From contig VZRS01009479.1 in assembly GCA_013398055.1 (NCBI GenBank), forward strand, positions 124,001 through 188,000: DNA of 64,000 nt. Reading direction: 5' to 3'. Under the pieces are notes generated by a model that saw only the letters and a list, made by a program, of their open reading frames with translations, searched no databases and was not told where the DNA came from. The DNA comes from Ifrita kowaldi (Eukaryota > Chordata > Aves > Passeriformes > Cinclosomatidae). Positions 13,209-25,358 of the stretch are shown in pieces; the stretch's first letter is position 1, and every line of letters starts with the position of its first letter. The position numbers were made by a program, and so were the translations under genes.

Positions 13209-13258
13209 GGTCTGGTACTTATTTGGTGGTCTGGTATTTATTTGGTAGTCTGGTAGTA
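13209..13258. repeat. Tandem repeat, 19-base unit, about 2.6 copies
   Basis: Two near-identical 19-mers of the form GGTCTGGTAYTTATTTGGT lie head to tail (13209-13227 and 13228-13246) with one substitution between them. A third partial copy begins AGTCTGGTA. It looks like a small local duplication by slippage. Confidence 0.8.
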
Positions 13259-15080
13259 CTTTACTGAGAGCACTGCTTTACTAGCTATTTTGATGAACAT
13301 CCTAATAATTTATTATCCAACATCAAAGAATTCCACAATTTTTTCGTTGCTTGTTCTTTCTCTTCTATTGACTGATGCCCCTTCTCTCCCTTTTGTCTCG
13401 GTATTAACAGTAATGTTATTAACAAGTTTTGTTCTTTGTTAGGCTGATGTGACCTTAAAGTGAGAAAACTTTAGAATTATGTATCAAATATTCCCTGAAG
13501 TACCTTTATTTTCAAACCAATTTATTAGGTTATTTTGACTCCTTTTTCATTTGGTACTGCTACTTTTTATTAAGACCTATTTATAAAACTCTGCAAGATA
13601 TACAGTGATACGTAAGGTTGTGTTATGTGTTTACTAATTTACTTACATTTATCAAATAAACTGCTTAAAGAATGTTTGTCTGTCATTTGCCCTCCAGAAG
13701 GTGTTAGGTCTTGTCTTCAATACCTCATTGTTGCAGTGCATGGAAGAAGAGCATATTTTTCAAACCAACTACATTCAGGTGCACAGGTGACAAAATTGGT
13801 TTCTGTAAGCTCTCTATATGCCAAATAGTGAGAGATAAACTTTGTCAAAGCAGCAAACTCAAGGATGCTGAGTCTACTCTTCAGTGACACATTTCTCACA
13901 ACCTGAACTATGTGTCAAGTCCAAGTGCATAGTTATCCTCATCTGCCTATGCTGGCAATTTAATAATGGTAAATAGATAAAACAGATGGTGGAGAATTTG
14001 TTTTTATTCTTGAATTGATAGAATTAAATTCTGGTTATATTGCAAATCTTCTAATAAGGAAGGCAGATTAATTTCTGTGCCTTTGGTAAGACTAATATCA
14101 TAAATGAATATGACTGACTTCTACTCCCTGAAATAGTGTTTCCTTCAGCAAAAATTTATGGTTCTACTAGGTTTAGAACACATTCTTCTGGCAGTGCAAC
14201 CTCACACTTCCCATGTCTGATGCAAACTGTTACATTAGGTGAATAGTAGGAACTCAGTGACTGCCAACACTGCATCAGTGTTTGAGTTTATAAACTGTTT
14301 GTTCCATGTTTGTTGCAGTAGAGCTTGCAATTTAAAACATGTGTAGTCATGTTAAACAAGGCAATGTCCAAGAAATGTGTCTTGTATGTAGAGTAAGCGT
14401 GAGGTTTGTGATGTCCATTGTTTCTAAAGAGCTTCATTTCACAGGTTTACACCCACATCAGATTTTGTGTAGGATTCTACTGTATCAAAGGAATAGTTGT
14501 CATTAGCTGTCTCTTTCCCAGTGGAAAGCTGTCCATGCTATCCCAGATTCAGGTGGCAGAGGTGGCAAGGACCAATACTGAAGATTTCATTTGATGCTCT
14601 GACAAGAGCCATTGTAGAGGACAGCAGAGTGATTTGATGTGCCCATGGCCATGTGGCTGAGGTGCACTGCAGTGTTCTGTAATTCCTGGAGTTCTCTTCA
14701 GGCCAAAGGCTGCGGGCTGAAATTATTCTGCATTAGTAGATTCCAGCCAAGAGGTGATGGAAATGTGAATAATATTGGCCGGGATGGAATGGAGTCTCCG
14801 AGTTAAAAAGTTGTCAAGAGAGCATTATTAACACACACTCCAGCTCAGAGTCAGCAAGGCATCCAAGAGGTGAGAAATTTGATTTCTTAGCCTAGAACAT
14901 TCTTTTCTTGGCTTTAGAAAAAGTTTAATTGATTTAAGTAAAAGGCAGGCAACTGGATGGAGACCCGTTTGCAAAACCGGGGTTAGTCTGAAACATTTCT
15001 TACAATCCATTGTGATATATCCTATGCATATCTAGAAAGACCAAGATGAGCGTCCCTGGGATCTAGACTACCTTAAACTG

Positions 15081-15140
15081 TTTCTTTTTTTCCCTTTTTT
15101 TTACTCTCCTTTTTTTGCTTTTCTTTTCCTTAACTTTTCA
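15081..15140. repeat. Pyrimidine-rich tract
   Basis: About 60 bases almost entirely of T and C, with several T7-T8 runs broken by CCC and CTC. It is low-complexity sequence. It could act as a polypyrimidine tract but has no clear exon after it. Confidence 0.7.
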
Positions 15141-18100
15141 TAAAAATGGGTAGAACACATGGCAGGAGCGGCCTTTCAGAAAAGAAAAGATGCAATGATC
15201 AGGGCCTTTGCTGGAGGGGCACAAGCACAAGGAGACTAAAGAACAAGCATCTCCATTCAAGAGCAGCTGGTCTTAACTGAGGCAGAGATTAATCAGGATT
15301 TGGTGTTTGTTGAATTTCGATTTTTACCCTAATTCCATTCTTTCTATAGGACGTGTGTCATGAGAACTTAAATTCTCCTTGAGGAGACAGACTCATAGTT
15401 GTCTTTTCACCATAAAGGCTCTTGCACCCTGTTACATACAGTTACCAAATGAGAGTTTCATAAGGTTATACACCCTGCTATAGCTAAAAGATATTCATTT
15501 GGTGATGAGACTTCATTTCTGCTCTAAAAGGTCTCAAGTTATATTGCTGAAGTTGCAGATGTGCAGTTTATCTGTCAGCCAATGTCTCTATTTTGTAGTC
15601 ATACAACCATAGTTCAGAGTTTTTGCTAAACATTTTTAAAAGTGTTGGGTTTTTTATTCCAAGATCATTCATGTAAAAGAACAGTCATCTCAAACCAGAA
15701 GAATCACACTGAGTTTGTAAATAGGTAAAAAGAAGTAAAGAGAGGATTCTTGCTTTTTCAGTGAGTCCAGAGTATGATTTTAGAGTTTTTAACTGTATCA
15801 GCTTATCTGCTAAAAACATACGTGCAAGTTTTCATCTAATCTATATGATGCCCTCTTTGCACAATTATATTTCATTTCAGCAGGTCTGTATGAAACTGCA
15901 TAATTATCACTAACATTTTGGAACTAACAGCACTTCATTAATTAGGTTTCTGTTATCCTGTTTCTAGTTGCATGTTAATTAGTAGGGTGAAAATAAAGGG
16001 CACTTTTCATAAGCCTTCATATTTTCTGTTTACAAGTATTTTGCTAACATCTAATAAACTTAATGACCTCTAACAACAAGAGGAAGTGAAATCCTACTTA
16101 GCAAATTCATAGCTTTTCAATGTATCTTGTGGCTTTATGGTATGTCAAACTGTAGGAATGTAAAAGCAGTTTAAGGAGCTGTTGCTGGGTTCAACTAGCT
16201 GCAGAAACTTTTAAGTTATTTTTGTTTCTCCTTTATTGCTTAACCTCTGGGGCCCAAGTTTGGGCTACTTAATAAAGCAGTCATTCAGGAATTTGAAACC
16301 ATACAAGCTTTGACTTGATAGACTTAGAACAAGATCTTGTATTAAACATACATTTTAAAAACATAATTTCAAATCTGGAAATTGATTGTGGCTTGACCTG
16401 TATATATTGAAGAGCTCACTGTTCCTTACTTTCTTTGCTTTACTGATATTATTAGATCTATTGTTCTTTTACCAGAACTCCCAGCTGACAGAAGAAAAAT
16501 CAATGTAGAGCAAAACATATTGGACAACAGCACTTTCATTAGGGTCAGGGCCACAACTGACTAACTAAGACTAAGTTATGACATTTCCACTTTTAAAGGT
16601 TGCAAATGCTGGTATTATGCACTTTCTGGTATTCTCAGGAGCCAGTCAAACATGCATGAAGCAAGCTTGGAACAGAGCAGTCTTTTAAAAAAATTTGATA
16701 TAACACACTGATGTTTTGTACATGCCAATATGAGAATTATAAATCACAAGGAATTTCTCTCCAATGCTTTTTTTTAAACATAGCATACATCCAAAGTGAC
16801 ACTTCCCAGGGTTTTATATTTATCTGCATACCCTCACATTCACTCATTTCAATGAGCTGCTGGACATACTGATCTCTCAGGTGCCTATTGCAGTGTGCAT
16901 TCGGCACTTGCCTGGTACAGAGCAGGATGCAAAGGAATCTCTGAGGATGCATCCCTTCCAGACACCATTGCCTGAGCTAGCTCATCTTGGATGAGGATGC
17001 TCAGAGGTCTGTAGTTCAAACACACGTCTGCCCAGCTAATGGGGTCAGAACATCTCCTTCCAATAATGGATTGGTTCTCTCTAGGGTAAAGTGCCTCTAA
17101 GAGAAATTGAGGGGAGATCCATCCTTAAATAAGATTTGATGCAGCCCGGGAGAATGACAATTACATCTTCTGCTAACACTATTCCTAAGGCAAAGGCAAG
17201 CTTTGTAGGAAACAGGATGATGGAGTACTCGGGGAGATTTTTGTAGCGTAGTGACTAGCAGACAGGTCCATGCTATAGAAAAGTTCTGTGAGGGAGAAGA
17301 TGAAACTCATGTAAGTGGCTCTTCTGTTGCAGACAGTGAGAAGTGTCTCTGTGTGGGTCACCTTAGTAAAGTTGGGGTTATTTTCTTCTTGGACCAAGTG
17401 CAGCTGGTGACAGCAGCAGATATTTTTATCCAACAGATGAAAAGCACAAGAGCCACTCCTGGGGTTGAAGTCCAGGGACCCAGCCGAGATGTATGGTAAA
17501 AGAGGCAATCAGAAGGGTCTACCAAAATCAAGTTAGAGCTGCAATTACAATTCATACCTGGATGGTCCTTTGCTATGTCCCATGGCATAAGTCTCAGCTG
17601 AGGGACTGGGGTGGGGCTGGGCAGGGGTGATTTCGTTGGAGCTGTGTCTACACCTGAACTTTCTCCCTCTCATACTCACACATATTATTTCCCCACACTG
17701 TGCAGGACTGTGCACACTATAGCAGCAAACCTGCCTCAGAGTCACCAGCAGAGTGAGGACACCATGGCTGGGCAGTAATCCCGTGGCAGGTCAGGGAGAT
17801 CCCAGCAGTTCGAGGGTGTTAGACCCACCACTGAGCTCTTGTGTATCTGAACAAAAGTAGGGTGAGTTTGTTTGCCCCTCTGATTCTGAGATTGCTGATT
17901 TTCAGAAAGGGATTTTCAGGCATTGTTCTTAAACTGAAATCCTGATTTTCATGGCAGGTCTGTGGCTGAAATATAAATTGGAGGTGGGAGCTGTAGCTGA
18001 AATTTTGCCTGTCTCTGACCACTTAATTTCAGATTTTATAATTGCACAGCCTTCTGCACATGTCAGTTTTACATGCAAGATGTAGCAGTAGGCTCTCCAG

Positions 18101-18403
18101 TCATTGATCCTGACTTAACTGATGTCAATCATCCATTTTGGATACTTGCATAATACTCCTGGCCCAGACTCCTACATCAGCACTAGCTTGTCAGAAGTTC
18201 AAGTTGCACAGCAGCACCACAACCCCTCCAGAAATGTGGCTGCAGCCCCCTGCTCTCACCTTCCTGCTGTCACCCAGTGTGGGAGAGGGCACAGTTTTCC
18301 CTCTTACCCTCCTTGTCTCTTTCCCAGGTTTTTCATAGGTACTTGCACTCACTTCTGGCTTTGCCCCTATGGTGAGGGTCCTTTTCCTTGAAGAAATGTA
18401 ACT

Positions 18404-18582
18404 CAGTGGTAGTGATGAGACACTGGAACAGGTTGCCCAGAGAAGTTGCGGATTTCCCCGTCCTGGAACTGTTCGAGGCCAGCTTGGATGGGGTCTAGGG
18501 GAAGGTGTCCCTGCCCAGTGCAGAGGGCTTGGAACGAACTGATCTGTAAGGTCTTTTCCAACCTCAACCATTCTATGATTTT
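18404..18582 (+). mobile_element. CR1 LINE, 3' end fragment (plus strand)
   Basis: The copy runs through GAGACACTGGAACAGGTTGC, then CCAGAGAAGTTG, then GGCCAGCTTGGATGGGGTCT, then GGTGTCCCTGCCCAG, and ends in CTCAACCATTCTATGATTTT. These are successive landmarks of the CR1 3' tail, ending in the ATTCTATG repeat that marks the element's 3' end. Only about 180 bases remain, the usual heavy 5' truncation. The nearby minus-strand frame at 18191-18571 is mostly antisense to this tail. Confidence 0.93.
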
Positions 18583-21500
18583 GGGAGTCAGCTGCTTCTG
18601 CTCACTGTGGCAGCTCTTCTGCGATTGTTAACGACACTTGGCTGTCTGCTCCACTGGCATCCTGCCTGCCCCTGCCTGCTGTCTGAGTGACACCTGCTGA
18701 CTTCACCTACAGCCATGTCCTGTCCCGTTTTGCCACCAATGGAACGTTTATTTGGCTCCAGCTCGGCACATGGTTCTGGCAGCAGCAGACTTGTGGGGCA
18801 GTGGTGGGGTGGCCAGGGAGGGGCAGCCAGGCGCTGTTGCTGGCACATCCCCTTTACATCAATTCAGCACTCGTCTGGCAGTAGGTGTGAAAAGACATCT
18901 CGACATCAAGGCTGTCTTTGTGAAATGATTTGACACAATGTGGCACGTTGAACTGCAGATAATGTTTTATGCCTTTTTTTTTCCTTTCTGAGAACAAACA
19001 TGGAGCTCCTTGTTAATGGCTAATGAACAGGACAGAAAAATGTCCCCAGCTATGCATTCAAAAGTTTGTGTTCTGTGGCCAAGGAGGGAGTTAAATGTAC
19101 AGATATCTAATGGGGGCATAAAATGGTGACAAAGAGCTGGATAAGTAAATGAATGAGTATGTGGCTGTTTACTCCTCAGAACCTCAAATGGGAACAAAAA
19201 GGGGCTGATCTGAAAGTAGTTGCAGGCTGGGATTTCAACATACCTGTAGAGTACCTGCCCTGCCTCTGCCCATCTGCCAGTGCCACTTTTGTTGTAGTTC
19301 TGTCGCCTCCATCCTCTGTTCCCTTTGGTGTTGCCGGGGGTAAACAGCACTGCAGCACCAGTGTTTGCTTCCCAAGGCAGCCCTCCGACTGCCCCCCAGT
19401 CACCACCTGAGCACTGGATGGTCATTGCTGAACATTGTGTCACTCCTTCGTAGTTCTCATTTATTGTATGTACCTTTCAGAGCCTCACGAGGCAAAAGAT
19501 GAAAGAATACAAGCTCCTGTAGTGTAAACAAAAATCCCAGTGCTAAGGAGCAATGAATATACGCTTCCTGAAATGTACTGCAGGATTTTCTATTATTTAG
19601 AAATGCTGTAAATCATTATTTTATGGAGAAGTGAAATATGTAAAAACATCTCTCTATAGTTCTTTTCTAAATCTAACACAGAAGCTTTTTCCTTTTTTTT
19701 TAAAGCAACCATTTAATAAAATCTGACACTTAGCAATGTTTTGAAATAATTTTTGCTGCTCTGCCAGCAGTTAGCTTTGCTGTGAATCTCTAAAGACAAA
19801 TCCATCTACAGTGAATCTAGCAAAATTCAGCTCCGTGTTGTATGTCAGGGTTGAGGACTACTTGTCAGCTCTGGCACTGTCAGATTTTATCTTTAAATAT
19901 GACAGGCAATTTGTTCAGGGAGCACTTCTGAATGACAAGATATAGTGGTGTTGTAAAACATGGCACCTGTGTGGTATGCCCTGCCTCTGTGGACATCAGA
20001 GGCTATTGTTTCCTTTGCTATTAGACAGCCATAGTCACACAATAAGGTGTGTAAAATGTTCACAGAAACCTTTTAAATAGAGTAGCAGGAACGTAGATAC
20101 CCTCCGGTCATTTAAGTCAGGCCATTTATCATTTTATCTTATAAAACACAACATTCGCTAAAATGTGATGTAAAGAGAAAACCAAACGCTCTGCTGAGCA
20201 ATGTCTGTGCAAGCCAAGGGTTTGAGCCATGCTGTAATAAAAGAGGGTTATCTTTAAAGTGAAATGCAGTAGAAAAATTAGGATTTTAACTCCTTCCCGA
20301 TCAGACAGGTAGCAAGAGCCATGCAGAGGGCTGTTGTTGGCATATGGGATGAGAATGGTCCCACTGAAAAATCTTCTGTTACCACAGTGGGGCTTCCTGG
20401 AATGGGGCAGTCAGAGCAGACGATGAAACGTTAATACACCTAATATGTTTAGTTTAAAAATAAATAAATAGAGGGTCATTTGGGATCATTTTCTTGCAAT
20501 ACAAATCAAATCAAAATGGGAAAATTAAAGTGGAGACATACTGTGGGTATGCCACAGCCAAAGTCAACAGAGGGCTCTTCCACCATGCAAGAGCCATATG
20601 TTCATTGGACTGGTAAGCAGCCTTCTTCGGAACATGAGGGTAAAACTGAGTCAATCTAGCACAGTCTGATGCTACAGAGGCACTGTGTGCAGGCATATAC
20701 CAACACACCTGTGCTAATGCTCTTGCTCTTGCCCTGCTGACAGGGAGTGGTGTCTTTACTCTGCAGGATGTGGGAGGGGCCAGCTTACTCTTTTAAAATT
20801 AAAAAAAAATCCATTTAGACTTTTGTGTTTGTCCTGTTTCTATTACCAAAGAGGTGGCCAAGGTGTTGCTGACTGAAGGCCGAGTGCCTGTGCAACAGCG
20901 CTGTGTCTGTCCAGTGGAGCATCTCCCTTGCCTGTACAGGACTTGTAGCCTTTGCACATGAACCAGCTCCTGAGGCCACCACTTCCCAAACTGCGCCACT
21001 GCCCTGCCCCTCACTGTCCTTGCTTTTCTACCAGCAAGTGAAACTACTTTACAGCCAGGGAAGGAGGTACAGGTCTGCCCTTGTGGGTGAAAGAAGGGAT
21101 TTGATCCATGATGTGTATTTCACTTACCCTTGGGGGCCAGGCAGAGTCTGGGCTCTGGCAGATCTGGTACCATGAGAAGTCTGGATTAAGGCCATTCTGT
21201 GCAGATTTTCCAAGTCCAAGAAAACGGAAAGTGTCAAATGATAGGGGTTTGATTAGTAGTAGCACGGTGATCAAATCAAAGTAATGTCCAGTGGTCAGCT
21301 GGAAGGCATGCAATATTTGGGATTTTACTAGAAGTCTCATGCCCTGGAAATGAGGGATTCTGTAAGAACATTGTTTTAGCTTTCATGTAAGAAGCAAGTG
21401 TTTAGACTTCCTCTTTTTCAGCTGAATGGAATAGAAGTGAACTCTGCAAACTCAAACACTAGGTGGCAAATACAATGATGTCAGTTAAAACCCAATGTTA

Positions 21501-21815
21501 GTAGCCTACGTTCTCTATGTTTGCAGCCTGCCCCATTAATAGCATTTAGTGGTGGCAGTAGTGGTGTGCATGTAGCTTTGGCATGGCAGCTTGAACAAAA
21601 ATAAATGTAATACAAGGTGGTGGGTGATGGGATGGGTTTGGTAGTTAGAAAGATGCAGAATATGTACAAACAGATCCCTCATTAGGAAGGACTTGGCACA
21701 GTTTAAATATTCTTTTTTGTTTCTTATTATGGAAAGAAATTAAGTAATGTCTTTTTACCTTGGTATAACTACTTTAAAGAAAATTTTCTAGATGAAGCAG
21801 AGGAGTATAGTATAG

Positions 21816-21839
21816 CATAGCACAGTAGCCTGTGCTATG
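21816..21839. repeat. Perfect short hairpin, 10-bp stem, 4-base loop
   Basis: CATAGCACAG at 21816-21825 is the exact reverse complement of CTGTGCTATG at 21830-21839, with TAGC between. It sits beside short TATAG repeats. Hairpins this size are expected about once per window by chance, so function is not implied. Confidence 0.75.
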
Positions 21840-23286
21840 TCTTCTTTGGCAGACAAAACTATCTGTCATGTTCACTCTTAGTATGATTTCCGCATCTTCA
21901 GTAGAAGAAAATAATACTTTTGTTTTTAAAGTGTCATAACTGTGTTCAGGTATTTATACATTCTCGTCAGATATTTTTATCTGTTCCTTTTTTTACGTAA
22001 AAGGTTGCCATAATTTTAGAATCACTGGGAAAATGAACATTCATCTTATCTAAGCAAAGATATTTTGATGATTAGCTCCATGTTCTGAGATGGTTTCTAT
22101 AATGAATGAATAGCAAGAAGCATCTCCAGAGGGTTAATCATCCCACCTGGATTTGGTATTTATTTCATGTTAGCATGAACTGTCTCTGAAGAAGTCTATC
22201 TCTTCTCATTGACTCTGGAGAGAGATGAGGTAACTAGCTTGTGTAACTTTTAGCTAAATTTGGCTGAGGAAAGTCATCTTTAGTCATCTAAATCCCTTGA
22301 CTTTCTCCCTGACATAGAAGCCTAGATCACAGAAGTGTTTTCAAGTATGTTTGCCTCCCCTGGTTTACAAGCATTTGACCATCTGTGGTGCAACTTTATA
22401 ATGGAAGCTAATTCAAAGGGCTTTTAGAAACAAGGAGAAAGATTTTTCTGTAATTAATAGTGATGGATGACTGGTATGGTCACACAGAGCAGCATAAATC
22501 TTTGTGCCGTGCCTAGTGCTAAAAAGCAGACAAACTCCAGCTCAGGGAACCTGGGTACTTAACCATAGGAAAGTCCTACAGGGAAAGGGGTTTAGACCTC
22601 ATGTCCATTAGGAGGGCAGATAAACACCCAGTGAAGTAATTTTGCCTGCCCATCACCAAATAATGTACTCTGAAATGTAGTGCTGCACTTCAGTTCCACC
22701 CTCCCCAAGCAAGTGGCCTTGCCAGCAGTTTCAGAGAGAATGTAATCAGAAGGAAAAATCCCCTCAAACAGTGATGAGGTACTACGTGCATCAAAGTAAC
22801 TGCCCCAAATCAGAAGCAGCTGTGAGTAATTATCAGTTATGTACCGGTGGATTTTCATGAGGAATAAAATACTTCATATATATTTGAAATGCTGTGTATT
22901 TACTGGGGTGTATGTTATGGAGCTATGTAAGAAGTAGTAGCATCAAGGAGCAAGAAGGTCTTTTTTTTAAAGGTGAAAATTTGGTATAAAAAAAATTTGG
23001 TATAAAAGTGAACTGACCAGCAGTGAAAAAAGACATAGATATCTCTCAAACTGTGTGCCAGTGTATAATGTTTTGCTGCTACAATAATTTCTCCTCTTAA
23101 ATGCTGTCATTTTAAGATTGCTGTTACAGGAAATCTGAGATGTGCCAGGTAGGAAGGAGTAGTTAATCGTATTATGCACTCTACAAATGGTGAGCCATGC
23201 TTTATTAGTTTCTTCTATAGGTAAAATTAAGTGATATCTGTGAACTATCTACAGTAAAAGTATTTTGGGTTATTTTTTTGCTTTAG

Positions 23287-23340
23287 TGGGCTCCTTCTGT
23301 CCTCAATGTGCCTCCTCTAAGACATGAAGTTGGTTATCAT
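23287..23340 (+). other. Candidate 54-base exon with strong splice sites (unconfirmed)
   Basis: A T-rich tract ending in GCTTTAG (AG at 23285-23286) precedes it, and CAT followed by the consensus donor GTAAGT (23341-23346) ends it. The length is a multiple of three. One frame, in phase 0, is open and reads WAPSVLNVPPLRHEVGYH, while the other two contain stops. No known family is recognised. It could be a small coding or lncRNA exon, or a pseudoexon. Confidence 0.22.
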
Positions 23341-23533
23341 GTAAGTTGGGCTTATGTACGAATCAAAAGAGTGGCATCACATACACAGGAACAGCTTTCT
23401 TTGTTTGGGAAAAATTGCGATTCAATGATGCACAAGAGGCCACCCCTCTGTGGGCTCAAAACACAATGGACATGGTTATCCACAGCTGGAGTGAGTCTGA
23501 GATGACAGGAAATGGGAGCACAGGTGCAAAAGC

Positions 23534-23549
23534 TTCATTCATTCATTCA
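23534..23549. repeat. (ATTC)n short microsatellite
   Basis: About four copies of the tetranucleotide ATTC (TTCATTCATTCATTCA). Confidence 0.8.
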
Positions 23550-25205
23550 GTTCACAGCTGCCCAGGAGAATGGCTTGAGTCTGTGGCAGGGAAGGGAGCT
23601 AGAATCATGATGGGGAGGAACTCAAGGAGCCTGGAAGAAACTGATGGACATGCCTGAAAGCAGAAAAGTAAGTGGGAGTGTTTCTCCACACTCCTGAGTT
23701 TACTATAGTGTTTTGCACTATGTCTTGCCTCTGATAGAGTACATAATTTATATGTTCTGTGATTAATAGAGGGATCAAATTCAGGTATGGCCAGTTTTCA
23801 TCAGGACTTTTCCATCTTTAGGAACCAGGCTTTGGTGCCCCTCTGAACCAAGCTTGGCTGGGGAGCTGTGTTTGCTCTGATGCTTTTTAACTCCTTGTCC
23901 TTAAGGCTGTTGAATTTATGCCCAACTTTACACTAATGTGAAATAAAAATTCAAGTCTCAGAGATTCAACTTCTGAAATTGTTTTGTGAAGTTTGGAATG
24001 TGGCAAAACAAGGGTGACAGACAGCAGTGCCCGTTCTGAGGAGGAACCAGCAGGAGGTGCCCATCACTGTCCCTTCAGACCAGCCACCTAGTCAGTCAGG
24101 CACAGCAAGGGCTGTGTCCTGTATAGAAGAAACACTAAACAACAGGGAGAGAGCAGAACTGTTGTGGTGAGGGCATAGGGGCAGGATTTTGGTGACAAAG
24201 AATTTGAATTTATGGGAAATTATTCTTCATTAGTTCTGCTGTTCACACAACTACTTTCTGGTAAACCTGAGAAAACCAGGGCTTTCTCTGTTTTACACTT
24301 ATAAAACTAGGGTAATGTTATTTAAAATGCTTTAGCTGTATAACAGTTTCCCATAAGCTTCCAGCAATTATCCACAATGGATGCACATTCTTAACTCACG
24401 TTTGATTTTAATAGTCAGTGTGACACTGAGTAGAATTGGATTGGGCATTGAGCTTTCCAGTCCCAAACCACCAGTGCACTTGGGGATATACTTAGATTTA
24501 AATTGCATGAGTTTCAATTGGGAAAATGTTTAAGTGCTTTGCTGGATCCAAGCTGGTGCTTGGTATCTCAGTTTGGTAACTTTTTGAGCACAGATTTTTC
24601 ATAAGAATAAATAATTTCACATGGTTTCCTAAAGAAGTGTGTTTGCAATTGTGCTATGTGCTCAGACAAGTATGCCACTTCTGTACCCTAATCAACCAAG
24701 GACTGATTTAAACCAAAATGAATTGAATAACAGGTTAAGTTTCTGCTGCTTTTATGAGAATGGAAGAGAGGCATTATTAATGCCTGTAAGGAAAAGGCTG
24801 TTTTGAGAACTCAGTCCTACTAGAAATCATCTCACCTACACAGGTATGAAATTATGAGCCAGAACTCCACAGCAAGTGGGAATTCATGGGTCTTGTGGCT
24901 CAGGGAGCTACCTGTGGCTTTTGCTGTGATAAAGTTTTAAAAGCAAACACTATATTCAAAACAACTGTTCAGAATGTTTAACCCAAAATGAGGATCTTTT
25001 TCTTGCTGAGGAACATGTGTGGCAGGCTGCACATTAATGCAGACCCTGGTGTTATCCAAAAGCATCACAAGTACCTCTGTGGCTCTGCATATACTGAAAG
25101 TTCATGTACCAGCTGACCACAGCCGGCATGCTAATGTGAGTGTTAGGATGAAGAAGAAATAGCTTGTCAAACAGCAGTATTGTCTGAGCTGATCAAAGAG
25201 TGGAC

Positions 25206-25358
25206 TTATTTGGGGTGGAAAAGACTTTTAGGATTGAGTCCAACAGTATCCCCAGTACTGTCAAGCCCACCACTAACCCGTGTCATTAAGTTCCACATCT
25301 ACACAGCTTTTAAACACCTACAGGGACGGTGACTCCATCACTTCCCTGGGCACCCTGC
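25206..25358 (-). mobile_element. CR1 LINE, 3' end fragment (minus strand)
   Basis: On the + strand TTGGGGTGGAAAAGACTTTT is followed by GATTGAGTCCAACAG, then ACTGTCAAGCCCACCACTAA, then GTTCCACATCTACACAGCTT, then GGTGACTCCATCACTTCCCT. This is the reverse complement of a CR1 3' region. The terminal ATTCTATG repeat is missing or decayed at the 25206 side, and the homology stops near 25358. The open frame 25280-25582 begins inside this repeat and is not a gene. Confidence 0.9.

Larger units (their letters stand above)
7276..18403. other. Noncoding region, no recognisable gene
   Basis: About 11 kb of AT-rich sequence with no domain-bearing frame and no recognisable transposon. It contains a possible exon at 9432-9523, a poly(A) run at about 9073-9085 followed by AAACCCAAAACAAAAC-type decay, a tandem 19-mer at 13209-13258 and a pyrimidine-rich tract at about 15081-15140. 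It is either intergenic or part of another gene's large intron. Confidence 0.6.
18583..25205. other. Noncoding region, no recognisable gene
   Basis: About 6.6 kb without a domain-bearing frame. The first kilobase (to about 19410) is locally GC-richer and holds several overlapping chance frames on both strands. A compact hairpin lies at 21816-21839, a duplicated ATTTGGTATAAAA motif at 22978-23005, and a small candidate exon at 23287-23340. Confidence 0.6.
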
